A stretch of 48,168 nucleotides of DNA from Halisarca cf. caerulea. Taxonomy: Eukaryota; Porifera; Demospongiae; Chondrillida; Halisarcidae. The DNA lies in assembly GCA_963170055.1 (NCBI GenBank), contig CAUJGJ010000441.1:707401-755568 (forward strand). The letters run 5' to 3'. Position 1 is the first letter of the stretch. Each line of letters starts with the position of its first letter. The translations under genes were made by a program, and so were the position numbers. Of the stretch, positions 33,005 through 45,299 are shown piece by piece. The notes under the pieces are model-generated. The model was not told the DNA's origin and searched no databases. It worked only from the letters and a program-made list of their open reading frames with translations.

Positions 33005-34203
33005 GCCTCGCCACATGTGGTGCCCCGACCCCAATGTTACCTTAGTTATAGTGTCCTTAGTTACCCCCTCATTCCAACGTCAATAGCCAACAGAAAATGT
33101 GAAAATTGGGTAATCCCCCCATACACACATACTTCTACCTATCCATGGACATTGGCCAACAGTTCCTTTTGCAGAGAATTACTCATTTGGTATATTGTAC
33201 TTAGTCATGTTATACAACACCATGACCCCCATACACATACCAACAATATCAAGGTTGAGTATCTGGGGGTCACAGGTGGTATATATACCTTTACTAACCT
33301 GTTGTTTCTCTCCCTATATATCTGTACTCTATACTGCCGGTCATGTATGTATGCCCAGAGCTAGGAATGTGTGTAGATCTGTACGCTCCCGGTTCCCTGT
33401 CCACTTCATAAGGAGGGGAATTAGCATCTCTCGTTCAGTAGCGCCAATGTGATCATGGGTATGCGGTATGATAGAGGCTTAGCCATTTTATCCCCTATGT
33501 TCAGTAATATAGGCTTATGGTCAACATGAATGATGTTAAGGATGTCCTGTAGTTCAGATGGTAGGGATATCCCATTTCTGTACACGCGTATAATGACGAC
33601 TAGTCTGCCACAACTCGGGCCAATATTCCAGTTGCCATGAGCATGGCCACCATACTAATACATATAGATGACATGGCGCTAGTCTGGGCGGTAATATCGA
33701 TCACAGCTATAAATGGTTTTTGGGCAGTTCTACACAGGCAATGACATCATTTTATGGCCAGGACAAGGCTGCAATATGGATTTAATAGGTCTTAGCCCAG
33801 GGGCGAATTGAGAGGAGTGCTTTAGGTGCTGAAGCACCCAACTCTCTCCAAAGGGGCAAAAAATTGTGTACAAGATCAATCATTCTGAATCTTTGTTATA
33901 GTTTGAATCCCTATTCCTTGTTCTCTGTTCACTGTTTCATGGTACCTGCAGCACCAAAGCTATCATAGATCAGCCTTGAAAAGGGCTGGAAAAGTTGCTA
34001 AAACCTCTTTAAAGAGATCTAGAAAACAAGTCTAATCTCACCAGCCCACCTTCACATGTAGCCTCAGCTTTCTCTACTCTAAACAATGCCCAAGTTTAAG
34101 GTTCAAAGTTCTGTTGACTCAGCTAACCACAAATCTATCACCTATAATAGTCTGAGCATAGACATTCGATACTACATTATTCTTAGCTTTAAAGAATTAT
34201 TAG
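33005..34203. other. Gene-free stretch
   Basis: No domain-bearing frame. CAGGGGCGAATTGAGAGGAG at about 33798 looks like one end of a hAT-like MITE, but the other end was not located. Confidence 0.4.
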
Positions 34204-34623
34204 TTAACAGAAGCGGATCCAGTGTGGTGCCTTGGGTGCCTATAGGCACCACCTCAAGACACAAACCCAAGAAATAAAGAAGGAGCCATTAAAAATTGAG
34301 CTTTACACTGCAAAGTAGTGGATATAGAAGGAGGTATGTAAAATCAACTAATTAGACCATTTAAATTTACATTCAAATTATCTTCATGATAATTCAGAAG
34401 ATCCAGAGAAGGCTTAAAGCTATCTAGAACCTTCTGTGTTCATCCATTATACAGATGTTCTGATTTGCGAATTGGAAGCCTTTATATGACAGATAACAAT
34501 TGCACAACTATGAACCATTATTAATGAATAATAATTGAAGCCTTACAAGTGAGGTCTCTGAAAGAAAACATACACTGTCAGGCACCGCCCTATTTTTTAG
34601 TCTGGATCCGCCTATGATTAACA
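34204..34623. mobile_element. MITE with TTAACA duplication
   Basis: TTAACA at 34204-34209 is repeated at 34618-34623. Between them a 408-bp insert has short imperfect inverted ends built on GCGGATCCAG (34213-34222) and CTGGATCCGC (34602-34611). Non-coding. Confidence 0.7.
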
Positions 34624-35721
34624 CTCAAGGCTACCAACTTGAAGGCTTTAGGAGGCCTGCTTATATATCATGGAGTATTTTAGCCAACCATCTACCAAGC
34701 ATACTTGTCAAGCAGTACGCTGTTTTCGCACTATGATAGACTCATTCAGTGCATGACATGTAGCCACTCAAGGTCATTGCTTTAGTCACTGCTTATTTTG
34801 TACGGCACTTATTTTTGATTTGATGTATACATTGTAATAGGCAAACTTCATTCAGATTGATTGTTGATTACTATTATTTTATGTCAGAGTTCCATCTAGT
34901 GGAGGGGGAGGGGAGGAAGCTTCTACCACAAACTCTCCAGCTTCCACCTACAAATTTCCAACTGTAGTGCACATTACTATAGATCTGTAGAAGGCCCTAA
35001 GTGAGGGTCAAAATCAACCTTGAATGGTCTAAAATGGTCGAAGATACCACCTCATATACCCTAAAAACTTGAATTTTTACTACCACACCACATACATCAC
35101 TGCACTACATGTTTTATACACATCCAAAGGATACTATACATGCACACACATCTGCCCCCCACCCCTTCCATTGCTATAGTTTAATATTTTCTGTTGGCCC
35201 CATGATCATTATCCTGAAAGAAATCCTGCTCCATAGATATAATACATACATCAAAAACATGATCACGTCTCACATGGCTGCCATGCACTTTAGTACTGAG
35301 GCTCAGTTCCCCCCAAAATTCTCATCCTAAATCGAACACTGTATATACAACAGGCATAGTACTAGTTACTGCAATAAATTTTGCCACTATTGTGCACCGT
35401 AACTTGCCCGGGATATGATAAAATTAAGCCTAAATTTCAAAACTTTCTCGGGGGAGGATACCCCCAACCCCCTTACAAATCCACTTATTTTAGGGCAGCA
35501 CCCCCCTTTATAGATTCCTGTATCCGCCCCTGTTTACCTGTGGGGCAAATTATGAGCTAGGCATACTGCATACCCCAGCCTTCCGACAGCTATAAAGCAC
35601 CATTGTTGTTCAAGCTGCATGTAAGGACTTATCCTCCCTTCATTATATATGGCTGGCAGTGAAGCCAGGTAGCCTGGGAAGTTACTAGCCTGGCTGGGTA
35701 GTAAAGTATCCGTTACCTAAC

Positions 35722-36183
35722 CAAGGCCGGCGCAAGTAGTCCGTCCAAATGATCAGTAGCATCTTGAAGAAAGCGCCATTTTAATTATCAGGTTGTGAAC
35801 TTATCATGTGACTACATTGCGCAATCATTCAAGTGGCGTGGCTATGGTAGATCGTTTCGTGAGGTCTGTTCTTTTGGGTTTTACCGCTACAAATGGCATT
35901 GCCTCTGTCTCCCCATCAACGAAACAGGTTTAAATTCCCACCGTGATCGTTTGGAAAGAAATTGATCGAGAGGCCGTATTTCGAGCTTTGTGGTTTGATA
36001 GCTGGACGTCACAGTGGCTACAGACAGTGTCACGCGTGCTTTGCACAATATGAATTTGAAACTTGATCAAATGTTAGGGTAATAGTTTGGTATGCATGCA
36101 TGCTGTAACCTGTATGTATAACTATTATGTCCTGCATCTTATTGACATTGACAATTTCCGCCGGACCACCCCAAAAGTGCTTG
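35722..36183. mobile_element. 462-bp insertion with CTAAC duplication
   Basis: CTAAC at 35717-35721 is repeated at 36184-36188. The related sequences at 44490-44540 and 42880-42920 lack the insert and read straight through CGTTACCCAACGCATAATGC, giving an empty-site comparison. The ends CAAG...CTTG are weakly inverted (TAGTCCG against GTGGTCCG further in). No transposase. Confidence 0.7.
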
Positions 36184-36438
36184 CTAACGCATAATGCAGG
36201 ACATTAACATCAAATATAACCAGGAGCTCATATAGAAGGCTTTAATACAAATTCGTTCACAAGCTGCAGCAAATCAAGGCTTTAAAGGTATTTTATACAA
36301 GCTTTCCAGAGTCACCATGTTGATATTGCACAACTCTTGAACTTCATCAATCTGGTGAAGCCATATATAATGCTGGTGATTCAATTGATGGTGTGGGATT
36401 CTCAATGTTCCCAATAGGCAGTGCTATATTCAATGTTA

Positions 36439-36582
36439 TCCATATCTTGCTTGTATGATGCAGTACTACATGTATCCATATCTTGCTTGTATGATGCTGT
36501 ACTACATGTATCCATATCTTGCTTGTATGATGCTGTAATACATGTATCCATATTTTGCTTGTATGATGCTGTACTACATGTA
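36439..36582. repeat. 36-bp minisatellite, 4 units
   Basis: Tandem TCCATATCTTGCTTGTATGA-type units starting at 36439, 36475, 36511 and 36547. The unit length is a multiple of three, so frames on both strands stay open without being coding. Confidence 0.95.
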
Positions 36583-36716
36583 CAAAATTACATATATACC
36601 CTACATGGAATACCATCAAAGGCATGCTGACAATACTGAAAGTACTACACATGGAGTGTCCCTGAAATTAATTCTGGAAAAAACGGACATTTCTAGGCCG
36701 TTGCTTATATTCTTAT

Positions 36717-37275
36717 ATAGGCTCAACATCACCAAAGGTGCCTTCTCTTACCCTTGTGTTGATTGGTGAACATTACTACATCATCTGAAAGACACTCAAT
36801 AACATGCTAAGAACAGCTGCTAATTGATAACACTGAAAACAAGCACCGCCCACAATTCAAATATTTTACAGGTGCTTATGTGCTCTTTCTATGTTCCATT
36901 TCCGACACATCCCCAAGTTTATTGTCTAGCTATGTGTCATAAACAACCTTGTACAAATTTAGATATTCATGTTGGAAGGTTATTGACAAAGTATGGTAGC
37001 TTTTAACAATGTAATACATTGCCACGTCTGGCACTTGACCTTATAAGTGGTCCAAATCATGCATCATTTTAGGCTTTGCAAAGATCTCCTAACGACACAA
37101 GGTATATAACCATCCATTAATTATTCAAATAGTAGGCAGTGCTTGTTTACAACATTATCAATCAGTAGCTGCATGTTTTCAGCATGTCATTGAGTGTCTT
37201 TCAGATAATGAAGTAAATTTCACCGATTAACAGAAATGGAAGAGATGGCAACTTTGGCGATGTTGAGCCTACGTA
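36717..37275. repeat. Foldback repeat unit, copy 1
   Basis: Left arm 36717-36860 (TAGGCTCAACATCACC, ATCTGAAAGACACTCAATAA, AAACAAGCACCGCCCACAAT) is the reverse complement of right arm 37112-37275 with scattered mismatches. About 250 bp lie between. The equivalent in copy 2 is at 45300-45905. Part of this arm also occurs in the element nested in the DIRS (17500-17707). Confidence 0.75.
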
Positions 37276-37777
37276 TACATGCAACATGTGAAATGGTTGT
37301 TTTTTGAAGTCAAAAAAAAACATTACTATTGGCTTTACCATTGACCAATATTGCAATTATCAACCATTTTTCCCCAAAGTCCATTGCACAGTGTTCAGTT
37401 GATGAAAGAACATAATTATTATATTAAATGATACATCATGCAAAGCTGGTTATTTTGGTTGAGACTAGTACCTGACTACAATATAGCCCTTTAAGAGACA
37501 GAAAAGTGTACAGTGTTTGGTATCAATCTACAGCTCTTCATGCAAGAACTCTGATGCTGGTTAGAGTGAATGGCTTTGATGGAATTAAGTGCAGATAGTT
37601 CAAATTTGGCTCCGCTCCTCTCATGAAGCTGCAACAAATAATGCACAGAAGGTGTCACTGGTGCTAGTGGGACACAGCTGACCACGAGTTCTAGGTGCTA
37701 ACTCACCAACAGCTGTAATAGGAAGCATACCAGTCCTGCTTAATAGCATTTAATTTAATGGCATTATAATGGCAGCC

Positions 37778-37779
<2 letters not shown>

Positions 37780-37812
<33 letters not shown>
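37780..37812. repeat. (AT)n microsatellite
   Basis: A short pure AT tract interrupting the composite repeat just after GGCAGCCAATTA. Confidence 0.85.
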
Positions 37813-37816
<4 letters not shown>

Positions 37817-37917
37817 CACCTGGGAAAGTCATTAATGCTTACATACTGTATTTGCAATTCAGTATTTCAGATAATAATTATCTGAATTACTGAATTGCAA
37901 ATACATCACTGAGTGAC

Positions 37918-37974
37918 GATTTTGTCAGAAGAGGTGATCTGTAATTATTACAGATCACCTCTTCTGACAAAATC
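37918..37974. repeat. Perfect 57-bp palindrome
   Basis: Two exact 28-bp arms (GATTTTGTCAGAAGAGGTGA... and complement) around a single central T. A second palindrome, with arms ATTTGCAATTCAGTATTTCA and complement, lies just upstream at about 37850-37903. Confidence 0.93.
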
Positions 37975-38057
37975 ATCAGTCAGTGATGTTGAGGAGTTAT
38001 GCGAAGTAATAATGAACATAATCGGTTACATGCTTTTCAAACCAAACATTATTCATT

Positions 38058-38650
<593 letters not shown>

Positions 38651-39616
38651 TTACACACTGAAAAACCTGTCTTTAAGACCACTTGTATATAAAGATCACC
38701 TGTCTATAGAGACAATGGTAGGCTGGCTCATTATCCACTCCAGTTGTACAGAAGCACCTCCTACATTGACCACCTGTGTGCATATACCACAATTACTTGG
38801 TCCATTGCATGGTTGTTATAGACAGGACCTGGTTTACTGTGCTAGTTTACTCAATTGATCTGCTGAACATTTCTTCATTATAATATTATACTTTCTAACA
38901 TGGTTATGAAATTCCTGAAATGATCTTAATACTATACCCAGGAAGATATTCATGCACATATCTAAAATAACAACAACAATGACAGATGTACATTTGGTTC
39001 ACACTCACCAAAAAATATTTGGCAAAGTGACTTAGTATTCTTTGTAGCATTGGAATTCACTGGTTTCCAACCTGAATTTGGTCTTTATCTGTCAGCAAGC
39101 ACACATTTAACTTACTATACAGACAGAGGACAAATAGCATCAGTGAAAGACGCACATTCAAGCTTCTGCTATTCTTACTGGACGGGCGATAGATTACGAA
39201 TGTAGTTTCTCCAACGAATGAAACCTTTAGTTTTACAATGTTATGATCACAATAAAGTGAGGTTTTATTTGGTATTATTCGGTTTTGCGTGTGTCCCATA
39301 CAATCACTGCAATCCACCAAGTACGTACCTCTGTTTCATTCACCCCCTTCAAAGGGACAGCATCTTAGAGTGCATTTGTTGTTACAGTAGTCTGTATCTA
39401 GGATGAAGGACTTTGGAATCCCCAGTCAGAATTGGATCTAATATTCTGAAATTTTGACAATTTTCAACATTTCAGGTTGCATTGCAGTCAACTTTTCCCG
39501 AATCTAGCTTTTAATACTTGATATACACAATCAGAGTATTGATAACCATCAGCAAGCTATATGAACTTGTTGCATGGAATTGTGTTTCAAACTGTTGTTG
39601 TTAACTTTGCAATGTA

Positions 39617-39619
<3 letters not shown>
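38651..39619. other. Gene-free stretch
   Basis: No coding or repeat boundary recognised. Several short frames lack domain features. Confidence 0.4.
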
Positions 39620-39697
<78 letters not shown>

Positions 39698-39699
39698 TT
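39619..39699. repeat. (AT)n microsatellite
   Basis: About 80 bp of pure AT dinucleotide. Confidence 0.95.
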
Positions 39700-40638
39700 G
39701 CAAACATTTGGTTTTGCAGCTGCATGAGCCTAATTGAGTTGATGTTCAGGAGACAATCAATACCTGGTGTTGTGGGTACTTAGCTACTTAGCACCATTCA
39801 TGCTGTGACAAAATTTTGGAATTACCATGCAAAACCGGATAATACCAGATAAAACCTGACCAATTTCCTCTATAGAACAGCTCTATAAAAGAACTGTGCA
39901 CACATACTGGACAGCATTTGCAAGGTGATTATTTGCTATTAAACTCTGAATTATTATGCTCAAAGAACTTGGGTAGTTTCAGAAAGTAAGTGACGTCTCT
40001 TGTGATCAACATTGATGTGTAATAGCTTATTACTCAAAGTTAGCAATAGACTACTAACATGTGTAATAAGGTAACAAGCATATTTATTTACAGTAACTTT
40101 ACAATCTATACAAAGTCTAGCATTATTACATGTCTTCGGTTCTTTGTGTGGGATAATGATAGACTCTGAGAAGAAATTTATATAGGAAACGTTACAGTGA
40201 AATCTCTGAATACGGACAGAGCTTAAATTGTAGTCTTTTGTATGGAAATTGTCTCCTTTATGAGATTTGATAAGTATTGGAACTGCAAGGAGAAAGTATT
40301 TTTGACTCCAAACTGTGTCTTTTGCAGGGAGTGTCTTTCCTCGGATCTCCCATGCAATCACATAGATTTCACTGGATACTTTCTGCACTGAACCCATATA
40401 CATGCCATGGATTATTCCCTATAGTCAATTCCTTTCACAAAAAAACTTTGTACATGAATCAGATGTGTATACCAAGCAAGATATATAATATTCTCAAGTG
40501 TGTCCATATCATTGTCTATTTGCCACTTTGCATTGCATGGCCAGCATTCTTTGCTCAGAACATTGGTATCCCTATTATAATAGCGAACATTCTTTCATAC
40601 TCCATACAATGGCATATGGCAATATAACTGTAATAACA
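39700..40638. other. Gene-free stretch
   Basis: No recognised gene. The longest frame (minus strand, about 147 codons around 39960-40403) has no domain signature and ordinary AT-rich composition; it was not called. Confidence 0.4.
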
Positions 40639-40640
40639 TG

Positions 40641-41308
40641 CCCGTAGCCTGGTATCTATAAAGGGGGGTGCTTTTCACATTACAATAGTACATCATAAGA
40701 TCATTCAGTATATAATAGTAGCATACATCTGATATCTATAGTATACAAAAGTATAGTTACTAACTAAAATAACTAATTTGAAGTATATAGTGGGGACAGT
40801 ATTTCCCTTGATGGAGGGCTCAGGGTCTACAGATGCATTCTCTTCTCTACTGGCCAGGAGTTGCACAGCGATTCATTAGGAATATATACCACTTGAAGCG
40901 CCGCATTTTCTGTCGCTCTTCTCTACTGGCCAGGAGTTGCACAGCGATTCATTAGGAATATATACCACTTGAAGCGCTGCGTTTTCTGTCGCTCTTTTTG
41001 TGTGCATTATTCTCCATATTAGAGTTGCGCAATAGACAAAGAAAACTGTTGACGACTCGATCCTCTCTGAGGCAGCCAAAAAATGTTACCGAAGTCAGCA
41101 AAAGTCTTAACTTATCTGAGTATTCTAGCTAAAATAGCCTTAAGTAGTTATCGAGGATAACAATTTTAAGGTGAATAATCTGTGACTAACAATGTATTTG
41201 TCCCAATGTTCTCTGCTGGTTCCTTTTTCAGTAACTATCCATTTTCAAGTAGCCTTTTCAACCAAAAAGGGGGGTGCGAACGCACCCAACGCACCCCTCC
41301 AGCCTACA
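40641..41308. mobile_element. Possible hAT-like MITE containing a tandem duplication
   Basis: CCCGTAGCCTGG with GGGGGGTGCTTTT at the left (40641-40676) is mirrored by GGGGGGTGCG...CCAGCCTACAAGCC at the right (41270-41308). CCCGTAGCC-type termini occur in many hAT MITEs. A target duplication was not resolved. Confidence 0.45.
40845..40996. repeat. 76-bp tandem duplication
   Basis: CTCTACTGGCCAGGAGTTGC... is present twice in tandem (40845-40920 and 40921-40996) with only two or three differences, indicating a recent duplication. Confidence 0.9.
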
Positions 41309-41607
41309 AGCCTGAATAAGTACTATAGTTACCACATAGATTTTGGGAGTAACATGCATATGCTGATGCAATCACTAACTATACTACCCTGAGGGCATGT
41401 AGCATCCTAGGGCAAATTCAGCAAATAGTAGTTAACACGTAGCTTCTTAGGAAGCAACATGGTTACTAATTTCTCATTGCCGGGACATGTCATTTGAGTT
41501 TGATAAACTAATGGACCGCCTCTGCAGCTATAGTAAGCATATACATTGCATACACTGCACACCAGAATAGCTCCATACTTTGATACTATTAGGCAAGTTA
41601 CAATAAT

Positions 41608-41633
41608 TATAAGTCTTTTTTGCTTACAGCAGA
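41608..41633 (+). promoter_or_regulatory. TATAAG box or splice acceptor before the galectin gene
   Basis: TATAAG at 41608-41613 is followed by CTTTTTTGCTTACAG. The first could be a TATA box only 33 nt before the ATG. The second is a good 3' splice site, which would imply an upstream 5'-UTR exon. The sequence alone does not decide. Confidence 0.4.
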
Positions 41634-41645
41634 ACAAGGAAAACC

Positions 41646-42143
41646 ATGTCATTTATAACCGTTTCAACTCTACTTGTGACCCTTGCTGGGATTCACTTGT
41701 CAGATGCAGCTGGTGATTACATCGAAACAGAATTCTTTAAAGTAGGAATGTCAGCTAAGGCCATCTACACTGCTCCTGGAGATGGGCGCACTACCATCAA
41801 CCTGGAAGATGCCAATGGAGGTGTGGTGCTCCACATGGACTACAGGTTTGAGTGGGGTGGAAACCCCAGTACAGGAAAACCTTGGGAGGACATTTTGATC
41901 CTCAACACGAAGCCATCCAATGGAGGTTGGGGTACTGAACAGCATGTCAATGACTTCTACTTCACTCCAGGAACCAAGATGATGATCTGTGCCAAAGCAG
42001 AGGAGGGGCACATTGCTATCTCTGTCAATGGAAAAGAAGTTGCCACATATGATCATAGGCTCCCAGTGGATTCTGTGAAAAGAATAAGCTTTAGTACGAG
42101 TGGAGATTCAGTTCTGGAAATTTTGGGCGTGGCTTTTAACTAG
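41646..42143 (+). CDS. Secreted galectin
   Basis: A 165-aa product, one galectin carbohydrate-recognition domain behind a signal peptide (residues 1-22, hydrophobic core STLLVTLAGI). The beta-galactoside-binding signature is recognisable: H63-x-D65-x-R67 (the family usually has H-x-N-x-R), N87 in LILNTK, W95 and E98 in GGWGTEQH, and H100 where the family usually has Arg. Strands TPGTKMMICAKAEEGHIAIS and VNGKEVATYDHR then VKRISFSTSGDSVLEILGV close the beta-sandwich. Most animal galectins leave the cell without a signal peptide, so the classical leader is notable. The gene is a single open exon with ordinary ATG context (AAAACCATGT). The substitutions at two sugar-contact positions suggest altered specificity; binding is not shown. 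It is bounded by repeats on both sides. Confidence 0.9.
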   Translation: MSFITVSTLLVTLAGIHLSDAAGDYIETEFFKVGMSAKAIYTAPGDGRTTINLEDANGGVVLHMDYRFEWGGNPSTGKPWEDILILNTKPSNGGWGTEQHVNDFYFTPGTKMMICAKAEEGHIAISVNGKEVATYDHRLPVDSVKRISFSTSGDSVLEILGVAFN

Positions 42144-42843
42144 TTTAAGCTGGATATCACATAGGAAATTGGATTGATTATACTCTAATAGTTGACAACT
42201 GCTTTGTAAAACAGTTGCTATAATAGGTAATATAAGAAGAACTACAGTAACTATATTACTGGGCTTATTTCATACTTAAATATAAACTTATCTAATAACA
42301 TGAATCTAATAATTATCTACGCTACAATTTGTAAAGGTTTATTGAAACCCTGAAAGATTTAATTCACTACTTTAGTCCTGTTTGAGGCTTGATTTATGTA
42401 ACCTGAAACTTCCCATATACCAGTTAAAAATACATTGAATAGTTATGTTATTATACTACATTGTCCACGTTGATTAGCAGGAATCTCTTCTTAGAGAGAA
42501 ATGCAGGCATCTTAAGGATATCAATATTTACAAATATCACATGTAGTGACATTCACAATAGTTGTAAGAGAGGCCCAGTATCCCCTCTACTCGCTTATTA
42601 TTTCAACATATGGGGGGGGGGGGGGATGCAAATAGTCCCCTTTTACAACTCTTCTCAATACCACCACAGTAATTTTGTTAATATAGGGTGCAAAAAACAT
42701 GGTACAAGGTTATAAGTTTATAAGGTTGGCGCATGATTGTGTGAAGATGAGCAGAAAGCATCATACAAACTAAAGTATACTTGGAAATAAGTGTAAGGTG
42801 TAAAATGGGCACAGGGTTATGCAAGTAAAGTGAGAAAGGGGAT
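42144..42843. other. 3' flank of the galectin gene
   Basis: AT-rich, with a poly-G run at about 42613-42625. No AATAAA is obvious in the first 100 nt after the stop. No other gene. Confidence 0.45.
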
Positions 42844-43228
42844 TATATAGCCTTCCATGTGAGCTCCTGGTTATATTTGATGTTAATGTCCTGCATTATG
42901 CGTTGGGTAACGGATACTTTGCTACCCAGCCAGGCTAGTAACTTCCTAGGTTACCCACTTCCACTGCTAGCCACATGATGAAGGGAGGATGAGTACTTAA
43001 ATGCAGCTTGAACAACAATGGTGCTTTATAGCTGGCAGAAGCCGGAGTATGCAGTATGCCTAACTCATAAGTTGCCCCACAGGTAAAAAGGGGGGATTCA
43101 GGAATCTATAATGGGGGTGCTGCCTGGAAATAAGTTATAGTTATATCCCGATACGAGCATGATATCCACGTTATCGCCCAAGACCGAGGCGAAGCCAAGG
43201 TTGCGGGCGATGACCTGGATATCATGCC
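42844..43228. repeat. Large inverted repeat, left arm
   Basis: The reverse complement of 44223-44578 at roughly 95 percent (blocks CTTCCATGTGAGCTCCTGG, AGCCAGGCTAGTAACTTCC and CAGTATGCCTAACTCATAAG), apart from a 42-bp insert at about 43089-43130. The outer part also matches 35535-36240. It ends in a hairpin (GATATCCACGTTATCGCCC... at 43162-43224). Confidence 0.85.
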
Positions 43229-44043
43229 AACTTGAAGGCTAGGAGGCCTGTTTATATATCATGTAGTATTTTAGCCAGCCATCTGGCCAGCATACATGTC
43301 AAGCAGTTTATGCTGTTTTTGCACTATGAGAGACTCATTCAGTGACATATTATAGCCACTCTAGGTCATTGTTTTAGTCACTGCTTCTTTGTAAGCGGCT
43401 TAGTCTTAATTTGATGTGTGCATTGTAATAGGCAAACTTATTCAATTTAATTATTGATAACAATTATATTATGTCAGGGCTCCATCTAGTGGAGGGGGCG
43501 GGGAGGAAGCTTCTACCCCAAACTCTCCAGCTTCCACCTACAAATTTCCAACTGTAGTGCAAATTACTATAGATCTAGTGAAGGCCCTACGTCACAGTGA
43601 GGGTCAGAATCAACCTTGAATAGTCTAAAATGGCCGAAGATACCACCTCATATACCCTAAAAACTCAAATTTTTACTACCACATCACATACATCACTGCA
43701 CTGCATGTTCTATACGCATCTATTATTAGTATAGGATACTACATGCATACACATCTGCACCACTCCCTTCCATTGCCATAGTTCAATATTTTCTGTTGCA
43801 TGGCCCTACGATCATTATCCTGAAAGAAACCCGGCTACATACCCTGATAATACTGAAGCTCAATTCCCACCAAGAAAATCCTCCTAGAAAGAACATGCAA
43901 TGTACGTGCAACATGCAGGCATAGTACTAGTTACTGCAATAAATTTTGCCACCATTTTGCATCGTAACTCGCCCAGAATACAATAAGATTAAGCCTAAAT
44001 TTCGAAAATTTCCAGGGGGAGGATGCCCGAACCCCCTCACAAA

Positions 44044-44325
44044 TCCACTTCTATCCCAGTTGTTGAAAAGATCAAAGGAAAAACTGGGCATGTATGGTAG
44101 TTATCACCCGGATAATAACTACCAGGTGTTAGTAGAGTCAATTTGGTGTTAATGAAAGCAATTATTGTCAATCAAGTTTACTAATTAAAAATCAATTTGC
44201 ATGGGATAGAAGTTAGTTATATCCCATTTCACTCACATGATATCCAGGTCATCGCCCACAACCTCGGCTTCGCCTCGGTCTTGGGTGATAACCTGGATAT
44301 CATGCTCGTACCGGGATATAACTGT
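44044..44325. mobile_element. Small hairpin MITE-like repeat, second copy
   Basis: Homologous to 21788-22045. It has a strong stem: GATATCCAGGTCATCGCCCA (44250-44269) pairs with TGGGTGATAACCTGGATATC (44282-44301). It interrupts the composite repeat, since copy 1 lacks it at the equivalent point near 35490. Confidence 0.65.
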
Positions 44326-44578
44326 AACTTTTTACCTGTGGGGCAACTTATGAGTTAGGCATACTGCATACTCCGGCCTTCTGCCAGCTATAAAGCACCA
44401 TTGTTGCATGTTCAAGCTGCATGTAAGTACTCATCCTCCCTTCATCATGTGGCTAGCAGTGGAAGTGGGTAACCTAGGAAGTTACCAGCCTGGCTGGGTA
44501 GCAAAGTATCCGTTACCCAACGCATAATGCAGGAGATAACATCAAATATAACCAGGAGTTCACATGGAAGGCTATATA
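44223..44578. repeat. Large inverted repeat, right arm
   Basis: Partner of 42844-43228. The two arms enclose about 1 kb. Confidence 0.85.
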
Positions 44579-44782
44579 TAATACAATTAAATTCATTCAC
44601 AAGCTGCAGCAAATCAAGGCTTTGAAAGTATATAAATTACGCAAGCTGTCCAGAGTCGCCATGTTGATACTACACAACTCTTGAACTTTATCGATCGAGT
44701 GAAGCCATACAAATTGCTGGTGATTCAATTGATCGTGTGGGATCGTCAATGTTCCCAATAGGCAGTGCTATATTCAATGTTA

Positions 44783-45178
44783 TCCATATCTTGCTTGTAT
44801 GATGCAGTACTACATGTATCCATATCTTGCTTGTATGATGCTGTACTACATGTATCCATATCTTGCTTGTATGATGCTGTACTACATGTTTCCATATCTT
44901 GCTTGAATGATGCTGTACTACATGTATCCATATCTTGCTTGTATGATGCAGTACTACATGTATCCATATCTTGCTTGTATGATGCTGTACTACATGTATC
45001 CATATCTTGCTTGTATGATGCTGTAATACATGTATCCATATCTTGCTTGCATGATGCTGTAATACATGTATCCATATCTTGCTTGTATGATGCTGTACTA
45101 CATGTATCCATATCTTGCTTGTATGATGCTGTAATACATGTATCCATATTTTGCTTGTATGATGCTGTACTACATGTA
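44783..45178. repeat. 36-bp minisatellite, 11 units
   Basis: The same unit and the same first and last variants as at 36439-36582 (first unit with GATGCAGTAC, last unit with TCCATATTTTGC), but 11 units instead of 4. Long frames of 12-residue repeats on both strands follow from the 36-base period. Confidence 0.95.
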
Positions 45179-45299
45179 CAAAATTACATAATACCCTATA
45201 TGGAATTCCATCTACGGCAATGCTCACAATATATATATATATATATATATACAGAACGTACTACACATGGAGTATCCCTGAAATCAATTCTGGAAAAAC

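Noticed and set aside
39960..40403. 147-codon minus-strand frame
   Set aside because: No domain, no signal peptide, AT-rich context; length alone is not enough support.
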